Positions 1-6,445 of a stretch of DNA of 13,987 nucleotides are shown piece by piece. The stretch comes from Lachnospiraceae bacterium. GTDB lineage: Bacteria > Bacillota > Clostridia > Lachnospirales > Lachnospiraceae. The notes under the pieces were generated by a model that searched no databases, was not told the origin of the DNA, and saw nothing but the letters and a program-made list of their open reading frames with translations. The first letter of the stretch is position 1. The number at the start of each line of letters is the position of its first letter. The stretch lies in the NCBI GenBank assembly GCA_009787745.1, contig WQST01000042.1, positions 1-13,987 of the forward strand, read 5' to 3'. The position numbers and the translations under genes are program-made.

Positions 1-17
1 AAAAGCCGAAAGAAGGC

Positions 18-266
18 CTAATTATCACAAACAAGCCCTTCCTGAAAGTCTTTTTCGCGTTCAACGGCGGCTTCGCTGGCTAAATCCATGTATCTGATGA
101 AAATATCTTCAAGACTAACGCTTTCTTCCTCAGCGAGATTAGCCATTATCGGTTTAAGCCGCTCAAGTTGCGCTGAGACAGGTGTTTTTTGCGGGTCAAT
201 ATCATATAATGTTTTATTGGCATAATCATTTATCCGCTTTAAGAAAAGTTTATCATTTTCGTTCAT
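18..266 (-). CDS. Small conserved-looking hypothetical protein, 82 aa
   Basis: This 82-residue protein has no function I recognise. It is acidic, soluble in appearance (no membrane segment or signal peptide, a single Cys near the end) and mostly helical by composition, with a central stretch around SAQLERLKPIMANLA followed by SLEDIFIRYMDLASEAA. The gene call is solid: on the minus strand an AAGGAG ribosome binding site (plus-strand 273-278) lies 6 nt before the ATG, and an extended -10 hexamer precedes it. The stop codon is TAG at 18-20. Only 17 nt remain beyond it in the window. They contain a weak GCC/GGC stem and a T-run on the minus strand that may be the start of a terminator, but the stem is too short to call. 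The gene is divergent from the GlgB-like gene, so they do not share an operon. Confidence 0.75.
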   Translation of the reverse strand: MNENDKLFLKRINDYANKTLYDIDPQKTPVSAQLERLKPIMANLAEEESVSLEDIFIRYMDLASEAAVEREKDFQEGLVCDN

Positions 267-288
267 AAAAATCTCCTTGTTTTTGAAG

Positions 289-319
289 ATTATATCACTT
301 ACCGCTTGTACTGACCAGT
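289..319 (-). promoter_or_regulatory. Promoter of the 82-aa gene with overlapping inverted repeat
   Basis: On the minus strand a perfect TATAAT (plus 289-294) is preceded directly by TGA, giving an extended -10. A weak -35, TGGTCA, lies 17 nt upstream. The -35 lies inside a small palindrome, ACTGACCAGT (310-319), which could be an operator or chance. Predicted transcription starts near 282, which leaves a short leader carrying the AAGGAG site. Confidence 0.5.
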
Positions 320-440
320 CATTTTTGATAATATAGAGAGGAATGGTATTTACTTGTTAAAGCATTAACGTTTGCTGAGGGTTTTTAGTAAGCGAAGAAA
401 ATATATAGTTATGGCTTTTCATAACAGAATGGGAGTTTGT

Positions 441-2957
441 GTGAACAAAAGACTTTATAAATTAATGAATTGGCCGAAAATAGAAGCCGTTGTATATTCC
501 GAAGAAGATCATCCGCATAATATTTTGGGCCCCCATACAGCAGGGAGCAATTCAACCCTTCTTCAGACTTTCCAACCGGGAGCGGCGGCTGTTATGGCTG
601 TTATCAGAGACTTGAAAGACCCCTACAAACTAGCCACCTACAAGATGGCAATGGCTGATGAAGAAGGCTTTTTTGCCTGCATTATCCCGGGTAAGAATAT
701 CGACTTTTACACCCTGAAAGTAACCGATGCCGATGGTGAAATCGTAGAAATACATGACGCTTATGCATTTAAGCCCGATTATTTCGATACGCGTGACATC
801 GAAAGGTTTACGGCGGGAATCCATTATTCTGTCTATAACAAACTTGGCGCACATAAAAGAACGGTTAAGACGGTCGAAGGAACGAATTTCGCGGTTTGGG
901 CGCCTGACGCCTTAAGGGTGAGTGTCGTCGGTGATTTTAATAATTGGGACGGGCGCGCTCATCAAATGCAAAGGCTGGGGAAATGCGGTATTTTTGAGAT
1001 TTTTATCCCGGCGGTCAGTTCAGGTGATTTATATAAGTTCGAAATCAAAACACACGGCGGCGCCACCAAATTTAAATCCGACCCCTATGCCCAAGGTCAT
1101 GAGTTAAGACCTGAGACAGCATCTATTGTCAGGGATATCGAAAGTTTCAAATGGGACGATAAAGAGTGGATGGCGATTCGCAGTTCAAGACAAAATGACG
1201 AAGCCCCGATCAGTATTTATGAACTCCATTTAGGTTCATTTAAGCGGCATAGTGAAACCGATGATTTCCTTAATTACCGTGAATTAGCTCCGCCGGTCAT
1301 TGATTATGTCAAAAAAATGCGCTATACCCATATTGAGCTTATGCCGATTATGGAGCATCACGACGATGCCTCGCTGGGGTATCAGGTGACAGGATTTTAT
1401 GCCCCTACCGCCCGTCACGGTGATTCCGCTGACTTCATGTATTTCGTTAATGAAATGCACCGTGCCAATATCGGTGTGATTTTGGATTGGGTTCCGGCAT
1501 ATTTTGCCCGCAATAATTTCGGTTTGGCGAATTATGACGGCTCTTGTCTTTATGAGCATCTTGATGTAAGGCAAGGTAACCATCCTTATAATGGCTCGTT
1601 GCTGTTTAATTACGGACGCCCGGAAGTTGCGAATTTCCTTATCGCCAATGCGCTGTACTGGATAGAAAAATATCATTTAGACGGTTTGAAAATCGGTGAA
1701 CTAGCCTCGATGTTATATTTGGATTACGGCAAACGTGACGGTGAATGGGTCGCCAATATGTTCGGCGGAAATGAAAACCTTGATGCAATAGAACTAATAA
1801 AACACATTAATACGATTGTCAGAAAGCGCAATCCGGGCATTTTGATGATTGCCGAAGAATCTTCGTCATGGCCGCTTGTTACGGGTGAGCTAAAAAAAGG
1901 CGGTCTCGGTTTTTCCTTCAAATGGAACATCGGTTGGCTGGGTGATTATTTGCGTTATATTGATTTCGACCCGTATTTCCGCGCCCATCATCATCCGGAA
2001 TTAACTTTCAGCATGATATATGCTTATAGTGAAAAATTTATTCTGCCTTTCTCGCATTATGAGGTGGCTTTCGGTAAGTCGGGCATGATCGGGAAAATGT
2101 CGGGGCATATAAAAGATAAGTTCGCTAATTTACGGTTGACGTATGCGTATCAAATAATGCATCCCGGCAAAAAACTGATGTTCATGGGGCAGGATTTGGC
2201 GGAGTTTCGCGAGTTTGATGAAAGCCGTGAGGTGCAATGGACGCTTCTTGATCATGATGAGCATCAGGGCATTAATTTATTGGTACGTGAACTTAATGAT
2301 TTTTATCGTGCGAACCCTGCTCTTTTTATCCTTGATAATGAAACCGCAGGTTTCCGTTGGATTAACTGTATTTCGGCTGAGAAGTGTATGCTGTCTTTTA
2401 TTCGGATGAGCCGTAAGAAAGAAGAATCGCTGATAGTGGTCGCCAATTTCGCTAATATCAAGCAAGACTTTTTGGTTGGCGTACCGCTTTATGGCAAATA
2501 CAATGAAGTATTCAATACCGATGAAGTCCGTTTCGGCGGCGGCGGGCGGACGAATAGTTCGACACTGGAATCGGCGGACAATGAAATTGATGATTTCCCC
2601 TATTCATTTAAGGTAACTTCCGCGCCCCTTTCACTTAGCGTATTCTCATATGAACCTTATACGGAAGCAGAACTTGATGTTTTACGGCAGAAAAAAGAAG
2701 CGCAAATCAAGAAGCGGTTAGAAGATGAAAAAAAATCCGCGGAGAAGAAAACCTTGGCGGAAATAAAAGCCTTGGAAAAAGACATTGCGAACCAAAAAGC
2801 GGCAGTGCAAAAGCGGCAAAAAGAAGAAATCGCCGCGGCGGAAAAAAAGGCCGCCTTAGACCTTGCGCATTTATTCAAAAAAGACCGTAAACAAAGCGGA
2901 AATGTTGAAAAATTAAAAGCGGGGAAGGCTAGTGTGAAGACACGAAAGGATACCTAA
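441..2957 (+). CDS. GlgB-like GH13 protein lacking catalytic residues (probable pseudoenzyme)
   Basis: The 838-residue protein is homologous along its length to bacterial 1,4-alpha-glucan branching enzymes. An N-terminal domain (KRLYKLMNWPKIEAVVYSEE) is followed by a CBM48-type domain (about 147-225, GTNFAVWAPD...VVGDFNNWD), a GH13 barrel (about 260-620) and a C-terminal beta domain. The active-site motifs are damaged. Region I DWVPAHF is DWVPAYF (Tyr354). Region II GLRVDAVASMLYLDY is GLKIGELASMLYLDY, so the nucleophile Asp is Gly419 and the Arg is Lys417. Region IV SHDEV is SHYEV, so the transition-state Asp is Tyr540. Region III AEES keeps the acid/base Glu472. By GH13 chemistry such a protein should not catalyse branching; glucan binding or a scaffold role is inferred. 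The last 100 residues are a Lys/Glu/Ala-rich coiled-coil-like tail not usual in GlgB. I chose the GTG at 441 because GGGAG sits 5 nt upstream and family similarity begins there. In-frame ATG codons at 411 and 429 and a TTG at 372 lack good ribosome binding sites. The frame is intact, so this is not a decayed pseudogene. Confidence 0.85.
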   Translation: MNKRLYKLMNWPKIEAVVYSEEDHPHNILGPHTAGSNSTLLQTFQPGAAAVMAVIRDLKDPYKLATYKMAMADEEGFFACIIPGKNIDFYTLKVTDADGEIVEIHDAYAFKPDYFDTRDIERFTAGIHYSVYNKLGAHKRTVKTVEGTNFAVWAPDALRVSVVGDFNNWDGRAHQMQRLGKCGIFEIFIPAVSSGDLYKFEIKTHGGATKFKSDPYAQGHELRPETASIVRDIESFKWDDKEWMAIRSSRQNDEAPISIYELHLGSFKRHSETDDFLNYRELAPPVIDYVKKMRYTHIELMPIMEHHDDASLGYQVTGFYAPTARHGDSADFMYFVNEMHRANIGVILDWVPAYFARNNFGLANYDGSCLYEHLDVRQGNHPYNGSLLFNYGRPEVANFLIANALYWIEKYHLDGLKIGELASMLYLDYGKRDGEWVANMFGGNENLDAIELIKHINTIVRKRNPGILMIAEESSSWPLVTGELKKGGLGFSFKWNIGWLGDYLRYIDFDPYFRAHHHPELTFSMIYAYSEKFILPFSHYEVAFGKSGMIGKMSGHIKDKFANLRLTYAYQIMHPGKKLMFMGQDLAEFREFDESREVQWTLLDHDEHQGINLLVRELNDFYRANPALFILDNETAGFRWINCISAEKCMLSFIRMSRKKEESLIVVANFANIKQDFLVGVPLYGKYNEVFNTDEVRFGGGGRTNSSTLESADNEIDDFPYSFKVTSAPLSLSVFSYEPYTEAELDVLRQKKEAQIKKRLEDEKKSAEKKTLAEIKALEKDIANQKAAVQKRQKEEIAAAEKKAALDLAHLFKKDRKQSGNVEKLKAGKASVKTRKDT

Positions 2958-3769
2958 TGTCATTCGCGGAGGAAATAAATGATCTGAATGCTTTGCGCCG
3001 TTATTTGGATCAGATCCCTGATAAAGCCATCCATCTTGGCGGCAGGGTTTTGTTGGCTTTCGTTGTTTTTCTGATCGGGGTGCAGATTATCCGCTTCTTG
3101 CGGAATATTATTAAGAAAGCGCTTCGCAGGAGCCATGCCGAAAAGGGTTTGATTCAATTCCTTGATTCTTTGGTGAAAGCGGGACTTTATCTGGTTTTAT
3201 TGGCAACGATTGCGCGCGGTTTCGGGTTGGATGCAACCAGCATCGCCGCTTTGATCGGGACAGCGGGGGTTGCGTTTGGCTTGGCAATGCAGGGAAGCTT
3301 GTCTAATTTGGCAGGCGGGGTTTTGATTATTCTGTTGAAACCTTTTGTGGTGGGAGACTATATTAAAGAAGATCTTCGGGGCAATGAAGGGACGGTTAGT
3401 GAAATCGGGTTGATTTATACTAAGCTTAAGACGGCTGATAATAAAGTGATCGTCTTGCCTAACGGAACTTTAGCCAATAATAGTATGACTAATGTCACCG
3501 CGTCAAGCGAACGGCGTCTCGACATTCGGCTGACGGTTTCCGCTGATGTTGATGTTGCGGCGACGAAGAATATTATTTTGGATGTTCTGAAAGCGGAAGG
3601 AGCTGTTATTAAGGAACGGGAACATCTGGTTTTTATTGATGATTTAGTGTCCGACAGGGTTTCATTTGTGGCACGTTGCTGGATTCCGACAATCTCCTAC
3701 AGTACTGTTAAACATCGCTTGACAGAGAATATTAAGATTGCGATTGATGATGCGGAAGTCGGCGTCTGA
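2957..3769 (+). CDS. mscS: Small-conductance mechanosensitive channel, MscS family
   Basis: This 270-residue inner-membrane protein has MscS architecture. TM1 is at about 25-49, TM2 at about 69-88, and the pore-lining Gly/Ala-rich TM3 at about 95-128 (GTAGVAFGLAMQGSLSNLAG). The cytoplasmic beta domain follows with the family signature VLPNGTLANNSMTN (about 167-179). The length is close to E. coli MscS (286). The family opens under membrane tension in hypo-osmotic shock and releases small solutes. The start ATG overlaps the TAA stop of the GlgB-like gene by one base (TAATG), with GAAAGGA about 7 nt upstream, so the two genes are co-transcribed and likely translationally coupled. No hairpin terminator is visible after the TGA stop at 3767-3769. 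Confidence 0.92.
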   Translation: MSFAEEINDLNALRRYLDQIPDKAIHLGGRVLLAFVVFLIGVQIIRFLRNIIKKALRRSHAEKGLIQFLDSLVKAGLYLVLLATIARGFGLDATSIAALIGTAGVAFGLAMQGSLSNLAGGVLIILLKPFVVGDYIKEDLRGNEGTVSEIGLIYTKLKTADNKVIVLPNGTLANNSMTNVTASSERRLDIRLTVSADVDVAATKNIILDVLKAEGAVIKEREHLVFIDDLVSDRVSFVARCWIPTISYSTVKHRLTENIKIAIDDAEVGV

Positions 3770-3832
3770 TGACAGGGGCTTAACTAAGCATTACAGTAAC
3801 ATTTCTAAAAAATCAAAAATTTTCGGAAGTAC

Positions 3833-3861
3833 TTGATTCCAACGAAAGTATATGCTATCAT
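3833..3861 (+). promoter_or_regulatory. Sigma-A-type promoter for the 742-residue protein gene
   Basis: The -35 is TTGATT (3833-3838), the spacer is 17 nt and the -10 is TATCAT (3856-3861), with TGC directly upstream forming an extended -10. Transcription would start near 3868. The -35 lies in TTGATTCC (3833-3840), which is repeated inverted and exact as GGAATCAA at 3890-3897. Confidence 0.6.
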
Positions 3862-3965
3862 ATTCCTATTATTAAGTCATGGTTCCTTCGGAATCAATCA
3901 TACTATATTTTTCTGCACTTTTCGTGCAAATATTCAAACGAATTTATTAATGCTTATTTTAAGCC

Positions 3966-4010
3966 AAGGAGGTGATGATTATTATCATTATCACATTATT
4001 GTATATGTGA
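3966..4010 (+). promoter_or_regulatory. Strong Shine-Dalgarno in the leader with possible 11-aa leader peptide
   Basis: AAGGAGGTGAT (3966-3976) is an 11-base perfect complement of the conserved 16S rRNA 3' end. ATG at 3975 opens a tiny frame, MIIIIITLLYM, that stops at 4008-4010. The gap from GGAGG to this ATG is only 2 nt, too short for efficient initiation, so either the peptide is poorly made or the site is a ribosome-binding or standby element. It lies about 95 nt upstream of the real ribosome binding site of the next gene. The leader role is inferred. Confidence 0.3.
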
Positions 4011-4078
4011 TTAATTTATATTTGCTAAAAAATCTTAAAATCAAAAAAATATTGCTAATTTAAGGAGGAAAATTTAAT

Positions 4079-6307
4079 ATGCGTACAAAGAGCAAAAAAA
4101 CAGCTGTAGACAAGGAGTCGGTCTTATACAATAAGTTCCGCAATGAAATCAGTAGTAATAATTTAGAGAAATTAATAACATTTCTCATTATTATCCTAAT
4201 TTCAATTATAGTTTTAGTGATTATTATCTTAATCCCGCGGATGAGCAGGGACACAACAGAAGTCATATATAAAGAAGCGAATGAGTCAAACCGGCTTCTG
4301 CCGAATAATGATGAGGGAAATATCATCATAAAGGAATTATTGGTTGAAGATATTAAAGATTTGTATGAGCTTGCATTGAAAGAAGGTTTTAACGGTACGA
4401 AAGAAGAATTTTATGAATTATTAGTCTCTCAAAATGTGCCGGTAAATGAAATAATTGACGCCTTACAAACAGCCGAAAGAAATAATGAGGAGCTAAAAAA
4501 AGCGCTGCTTGCAATCGGAATAGATATCACCGGGTTAGCTAACAAAAACGCCGAACTGGAAATTCTTTTATCACAGCTTACTTTAGATGCTATTGATACG
4601 GCAAATTTTAATCGGGAAGAAATTTTGGATTTACTGTCACAGCTTGGCTTCGATATATCAGATTTAATGGAGAAAAGTAAAAATGAGCTTGAAGTTCTCA
4701 TGATGCAGGTCGAACTTAATTCGATAAAACTGGCAAATAAGAATAGAGAGGAAATTGAGGAAGCTTTAATAGAAATAGGTGCGGATGCGGCGGAACTGGC
4801 ACATAAATCAAGGGCAGAACTTGAATATTTAATCCTGCAATGGGGTTTTGATATGACATCCCTTACTAATTTAAGACAAGATGAACTTCGTGATATGTTG
4901 CTTAATCTGGGCTTTGATATAACGGAAATTAATAATAAAAGTACGGAAGAACTTCAGTACATGCTTACGCAATTTGAACTTAATACCGTGAAAATTGCCA
5001 ATCAGAATAAAGCTGATTTGGAAAAAGCATTGGCGGCATTTAGTAAAGATACATCAGAGCAAGCGAAAAAAAATCGTGAAATGATAGAAGATGCTTTAGC
5101 GATATTGCAAACAAAGATCGGCGGTGATGTTATTGATTTAGCCTCTTTTGTAAAAAATAATTTAGGGGATTTGAGTGATGATATAAGTAAATGGATTGCG
5201 TCTGTAAATATTTCGGCATCAAAGCAATTTTCCGACTTGAATAATTATCTGACAGGTACTTTCTCATACCAACAAAATAATGTGGATAATCAATTTTCAA
5301 ACCTAACTAATAATCTATCGAATTTAACGGCATACATCGATAACAGTTTCGCGGATCAAGGTTCTGATTTGGGTAGTATAAATGATAAGCTTGATTTACT
5401 TTTTCAGTCTGTCAGTAGCGGCAAAACAGCACTTGCAACCTCGCTGCTGACGGATCAAGCGGTTGCTGAAAGAACAAATATTTTATCAGGATTTGGAATA
5501 ACACAGGGAAACGCGCCGAATGTTACGTTTACAAACTATGCGAAGGCAATTATTGAGAGTAATCTGATTGTTAGAAATGGAAAAGCGGATATTATTAATG
5601 CTCTCAGCGCAAATTCGAATATTATTTTCGGTAATGTTGCCAATGATGCTGCTTTTAACCAAATTCAAGCGGCGATAAATGATATTAAGTGCAGTAATCC
5701 TGACTGCGGTACTCACCCGGATATTATTTATATACGGCATTATCATATTTCTGCCGGTAACGTTCCGACGAACTCTGATGCGGTTAGTTTTAATATCGGT
5801 GATAACCTTCCGTTAAATGCGCTGAATGCGACGCAGAACACTTCGCAGGGCGGATGTTTTCAGAATCCGATATATCATAGTCATGTTGGCGGAACGCAGG
5901 TAAGCGGCGGATGTTATACTTTGCCTGAGATTCATTCTCATAATAATGCTTGCTATAACGGCTATAATTGCAGAACTGAAATGTGGAATCTGGTATTAAA
6001 TACACGGGAAGGTTGGGGAAATGATTGGAAGTGCAGGCATTTTACGCGGCATGATGGATGCGGGTCGGTAGTTGCTCTTGATGATCACGGAAATGGACAA
6101 TACGAAGCGGCAGTTGCTCATTGCGGGGGCAGTAATGATACATTGCGGATTGGTTCGCATTTCGTGCGAACAGCACAAATATGCTCCTTACCGCAAGGAA
6201 CATATTTTGCCATAAACTGCGGTAAAGATGAAAATGATATTGATTTCCGCGAAATAAATTGCAATCGCACATGGGGTCAAATAGTGGAAGCGACTATTCG
6301 GTATTAG
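4079..6307 (+). CDS. Membrane-anchored repeat protein with Cys/His-rich C-terminus, function unknown
   Basis: The 742-residue protein starts at an ATG 10 nt after AAGGAGG. A charged N-terminus (1-31) is followed by one very hydrophobic Leu/Ile segment (32-52). Basic residues before the helix favour N-in topology, with the rest outside; there is no LPXTG sorting signal. A GFNGTKEEFYELL motif (103-115) resembles motifs I know from phage-tail and collagen-like surface proteins of Bacillota. Residues 134-343 are about nine helical repeats of 21-23 residues (xxELxxLLxxLGFDIxxLxNKs). Residues 344-445 are Asn/Ser/Asp-rich. Two GK-type modules follow (GKTALATSLLTDQ at 448-460 and GKADIINALS at 501-510, each leading to a short Tyr/Phe...I/AI motif), again tail-fibre-like. 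All 12 cysteines lie in residues 538-728, with paired HxH motifs (H554/H556, H600/H602, H619/H621) and GGCF/GGCY. I suggest a cell-surface or appendage-like adhesin; the function is unknown. Confidence 0.8.
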   Translation: MRTKSKKTAVDKESVLYNKFRNEISSNNLEKLITFLIIILISIIVLVIIILIPRMSRDTTEVIYKEANESNRLLPNNDEGNIIIKELLVEDIKDLYELALKEGFNGTKEEFYELLVSQNVPVNEIIDALQTAERNNEELKKALLAIGIDITGLANKNAELEILLSQLTLDAIDTANFNREEILDLLSQLGFDISDLMEKSKNELEVLMMQVELNSIKLANKNREEIEEALIEIGADAAELAHKSRAELEYLILQWGFDMTSLTNLRQDELRDMLLNLGFDITEINNKSTEELQYMLTQFELNTVKIANQNKADLEKALAAFSKDTSEQAKKNREMIEDALAILQTKIGGDVIDLASFVKNNLGDLSDDISKWIASVNISASKQFSDLNNYLTGTFSYQQNNVDNQFSNLTNNLSNLTAYIDNSFADQGSDLGSINDKLDLLFQSVSSGKTALATSLLTDQAVAERTNILSGFGITQGNAPNVTFTNYAKAIIESNLIVRNGKADIINALSANSNIIFGNVANDAAFNQIQAAINDIKCSNPDCGTHPDIIYIRHYHISAGNVPTNSDAVSFNIGDNLPLNALNATQNTSQGGCFQNPIYHSHVGGTQVSGGCYTLPEIHSHNNACYNGYNCRTEMWNLVLNTREGWGNDWKCRHFTRHDGCGSVVALDDHGNGQYEAAVAHCGGSNDTLRIGSHFVRTAQICSLPQGTYFAINCGKDENDIDFREINCNRTWGQIVEATIRY
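4478..5107 (+). repeat. Tandem 22-residue protein repeats (about nine copies)
   Basis: Residues 134-343 of the 742-residue protein contain about nine diverged units of 21-23 residues starting near 134, 157, 178, 201, 222, 245, 267, 289 and 310, with a partial unit at 332. Conserved features are an acidic E-E/x-L opening, a Leu/Ile-rich helix and an x-G-F-D-I or x-E-L-N turn, ending in ANK, NKS or HKS. The DNA copies are too diverged to be recent duplications. Confidence 0.75.
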
Positions 6308-6349
6308 TGTTTAATTTTTATAATAAAAGCGCGCCACTGTTGCATTTAC

Positions 6350-6380
6350 TTTGAGAATTTACGCTAAAAAAATTCTCAAA
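6350..6380. repeat. 11-bp AT-rich inverted repeat downstream of the surface-protein gene
   Basis: TTTGAGAATTT (6350-6360) and AAATTCTCAAA (6370-6380) are perfect inverted repeats around a 9-nt loop. It is followed by A-tracts, not a T-run, on the plus strand, and no T-run follows it on the minus strand, so it is not a classic intrinsic terminator. It could define the 3' end of the preceding mRNA. Confidence 0.4.
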
Positions 6381-6410
6381 AAAATTCCTAAAAAAATTGT
6401 AAAAAAAATG
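6366..6410 (+). promoter_or_regulatory. Phased A-tracts (12-nt period) upstream of promoter
   Basis: Four units begin with seven As at 6366, 6378, 6390 and 6402 (AAAAAAATTCTC, AAAAAAATTCCT, AAAAAAATTGTA, AAAAAAATGTTG). The last abuts the -35 hexamer. Near-helical A-tract phasing is known to curve DNA, and A/T tracts at this place act as UP elements for RNA polymerase alpha subunits. The boosting effect here is inferred. Confidence 0.55.
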
Positions 6411-6439
6411 TTGACAACCATATTAGGCTATGCTACAAT
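6411..6439 (+). promoter_or_regulatory. Near-consensus sigma-A promoter of the small RNA unit
   Basis: Consensus TTGACA (6411-6416), a 17-nt spacer and TACAAT (6434-6439) preceded by TGC (extended -10). Transcription is predicted to start at about 6445-6447. This is the best promoter in the window, yet no coding region follows within its terminator-bounded unit. Confidence 0.8.
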
Positions 6440-6445
6440 AGCATT

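Larger units (their letters stand above)
3770..4078 (+). other. 309-nt intergenic region: promoter and structured leader
   Basis: No protein gene of convincing length lies here. The first 60 nt show neither a terminator nor other structure. From 3833 on there is a promoter, then a predicted leader of about 210 nt holding two small stem-loops: GGTTCC (3881-3886) pairing with GGAATC (3890-3895), and TGCAC-TTTTC-GTGCA (3914-3928). It also carries a perfect anti-16S match at 3966-3976 and finally the ribosome binding site AAGGAGG (4062-4068) of the 742-residue gene. A 76-codon open frame crosses the region but has no start codon placed by a ribosome binding site, so I do not call it. Confidence 0.6.

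Noticed and set aside
1..17. Weak GCC/GGC stem with T-run downstream of the 82-aa gene (minus strand)
   Set aside because: The stem is only 3-4 bp and the rest lies outside the window, so a terminator cannot be supported.
343..360. Five-codon frame ATG...TAA after GAGAGG, a possible leader peptide for the GlgB-like gene
   Set aside because: It lies close to or upstream of the likely transcription start, and its length carries no information; chance is sufficient.
372..440. In-frame TTG (372) and ATG (411, 429) codons upstream of the chosen GlgB-like start
   Set aside because: None has a good ribosome binding site, and recognisable GlgB similarity begins at the GTG at 441, which has GGGAG 5 nt upstream.
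3833..4063. 76-codon plus-strand open frame in the leader of the surface-protein gene
   Set aside because: It overlaps the promoter, has no ribosome-binding-site-linked start codon, and its composition reflects AT-rich DNA.
6153..6171. Perfect 7-bp inverted repeat GTTCGCA/TGCGAAC near the end of the surface-protein gene
   Set aside because: It lies inside the coding sequence (SHFVRT), has no T-run, and is not near a regulatory position.
4079..6307. Surface protein as part of an intact prophage
   Set aside because: Although some motifs look tail-like, no portal, capsid, tail, lysis or integrase gene is in the window, and a membrane anchor is unlike a tail fibre.
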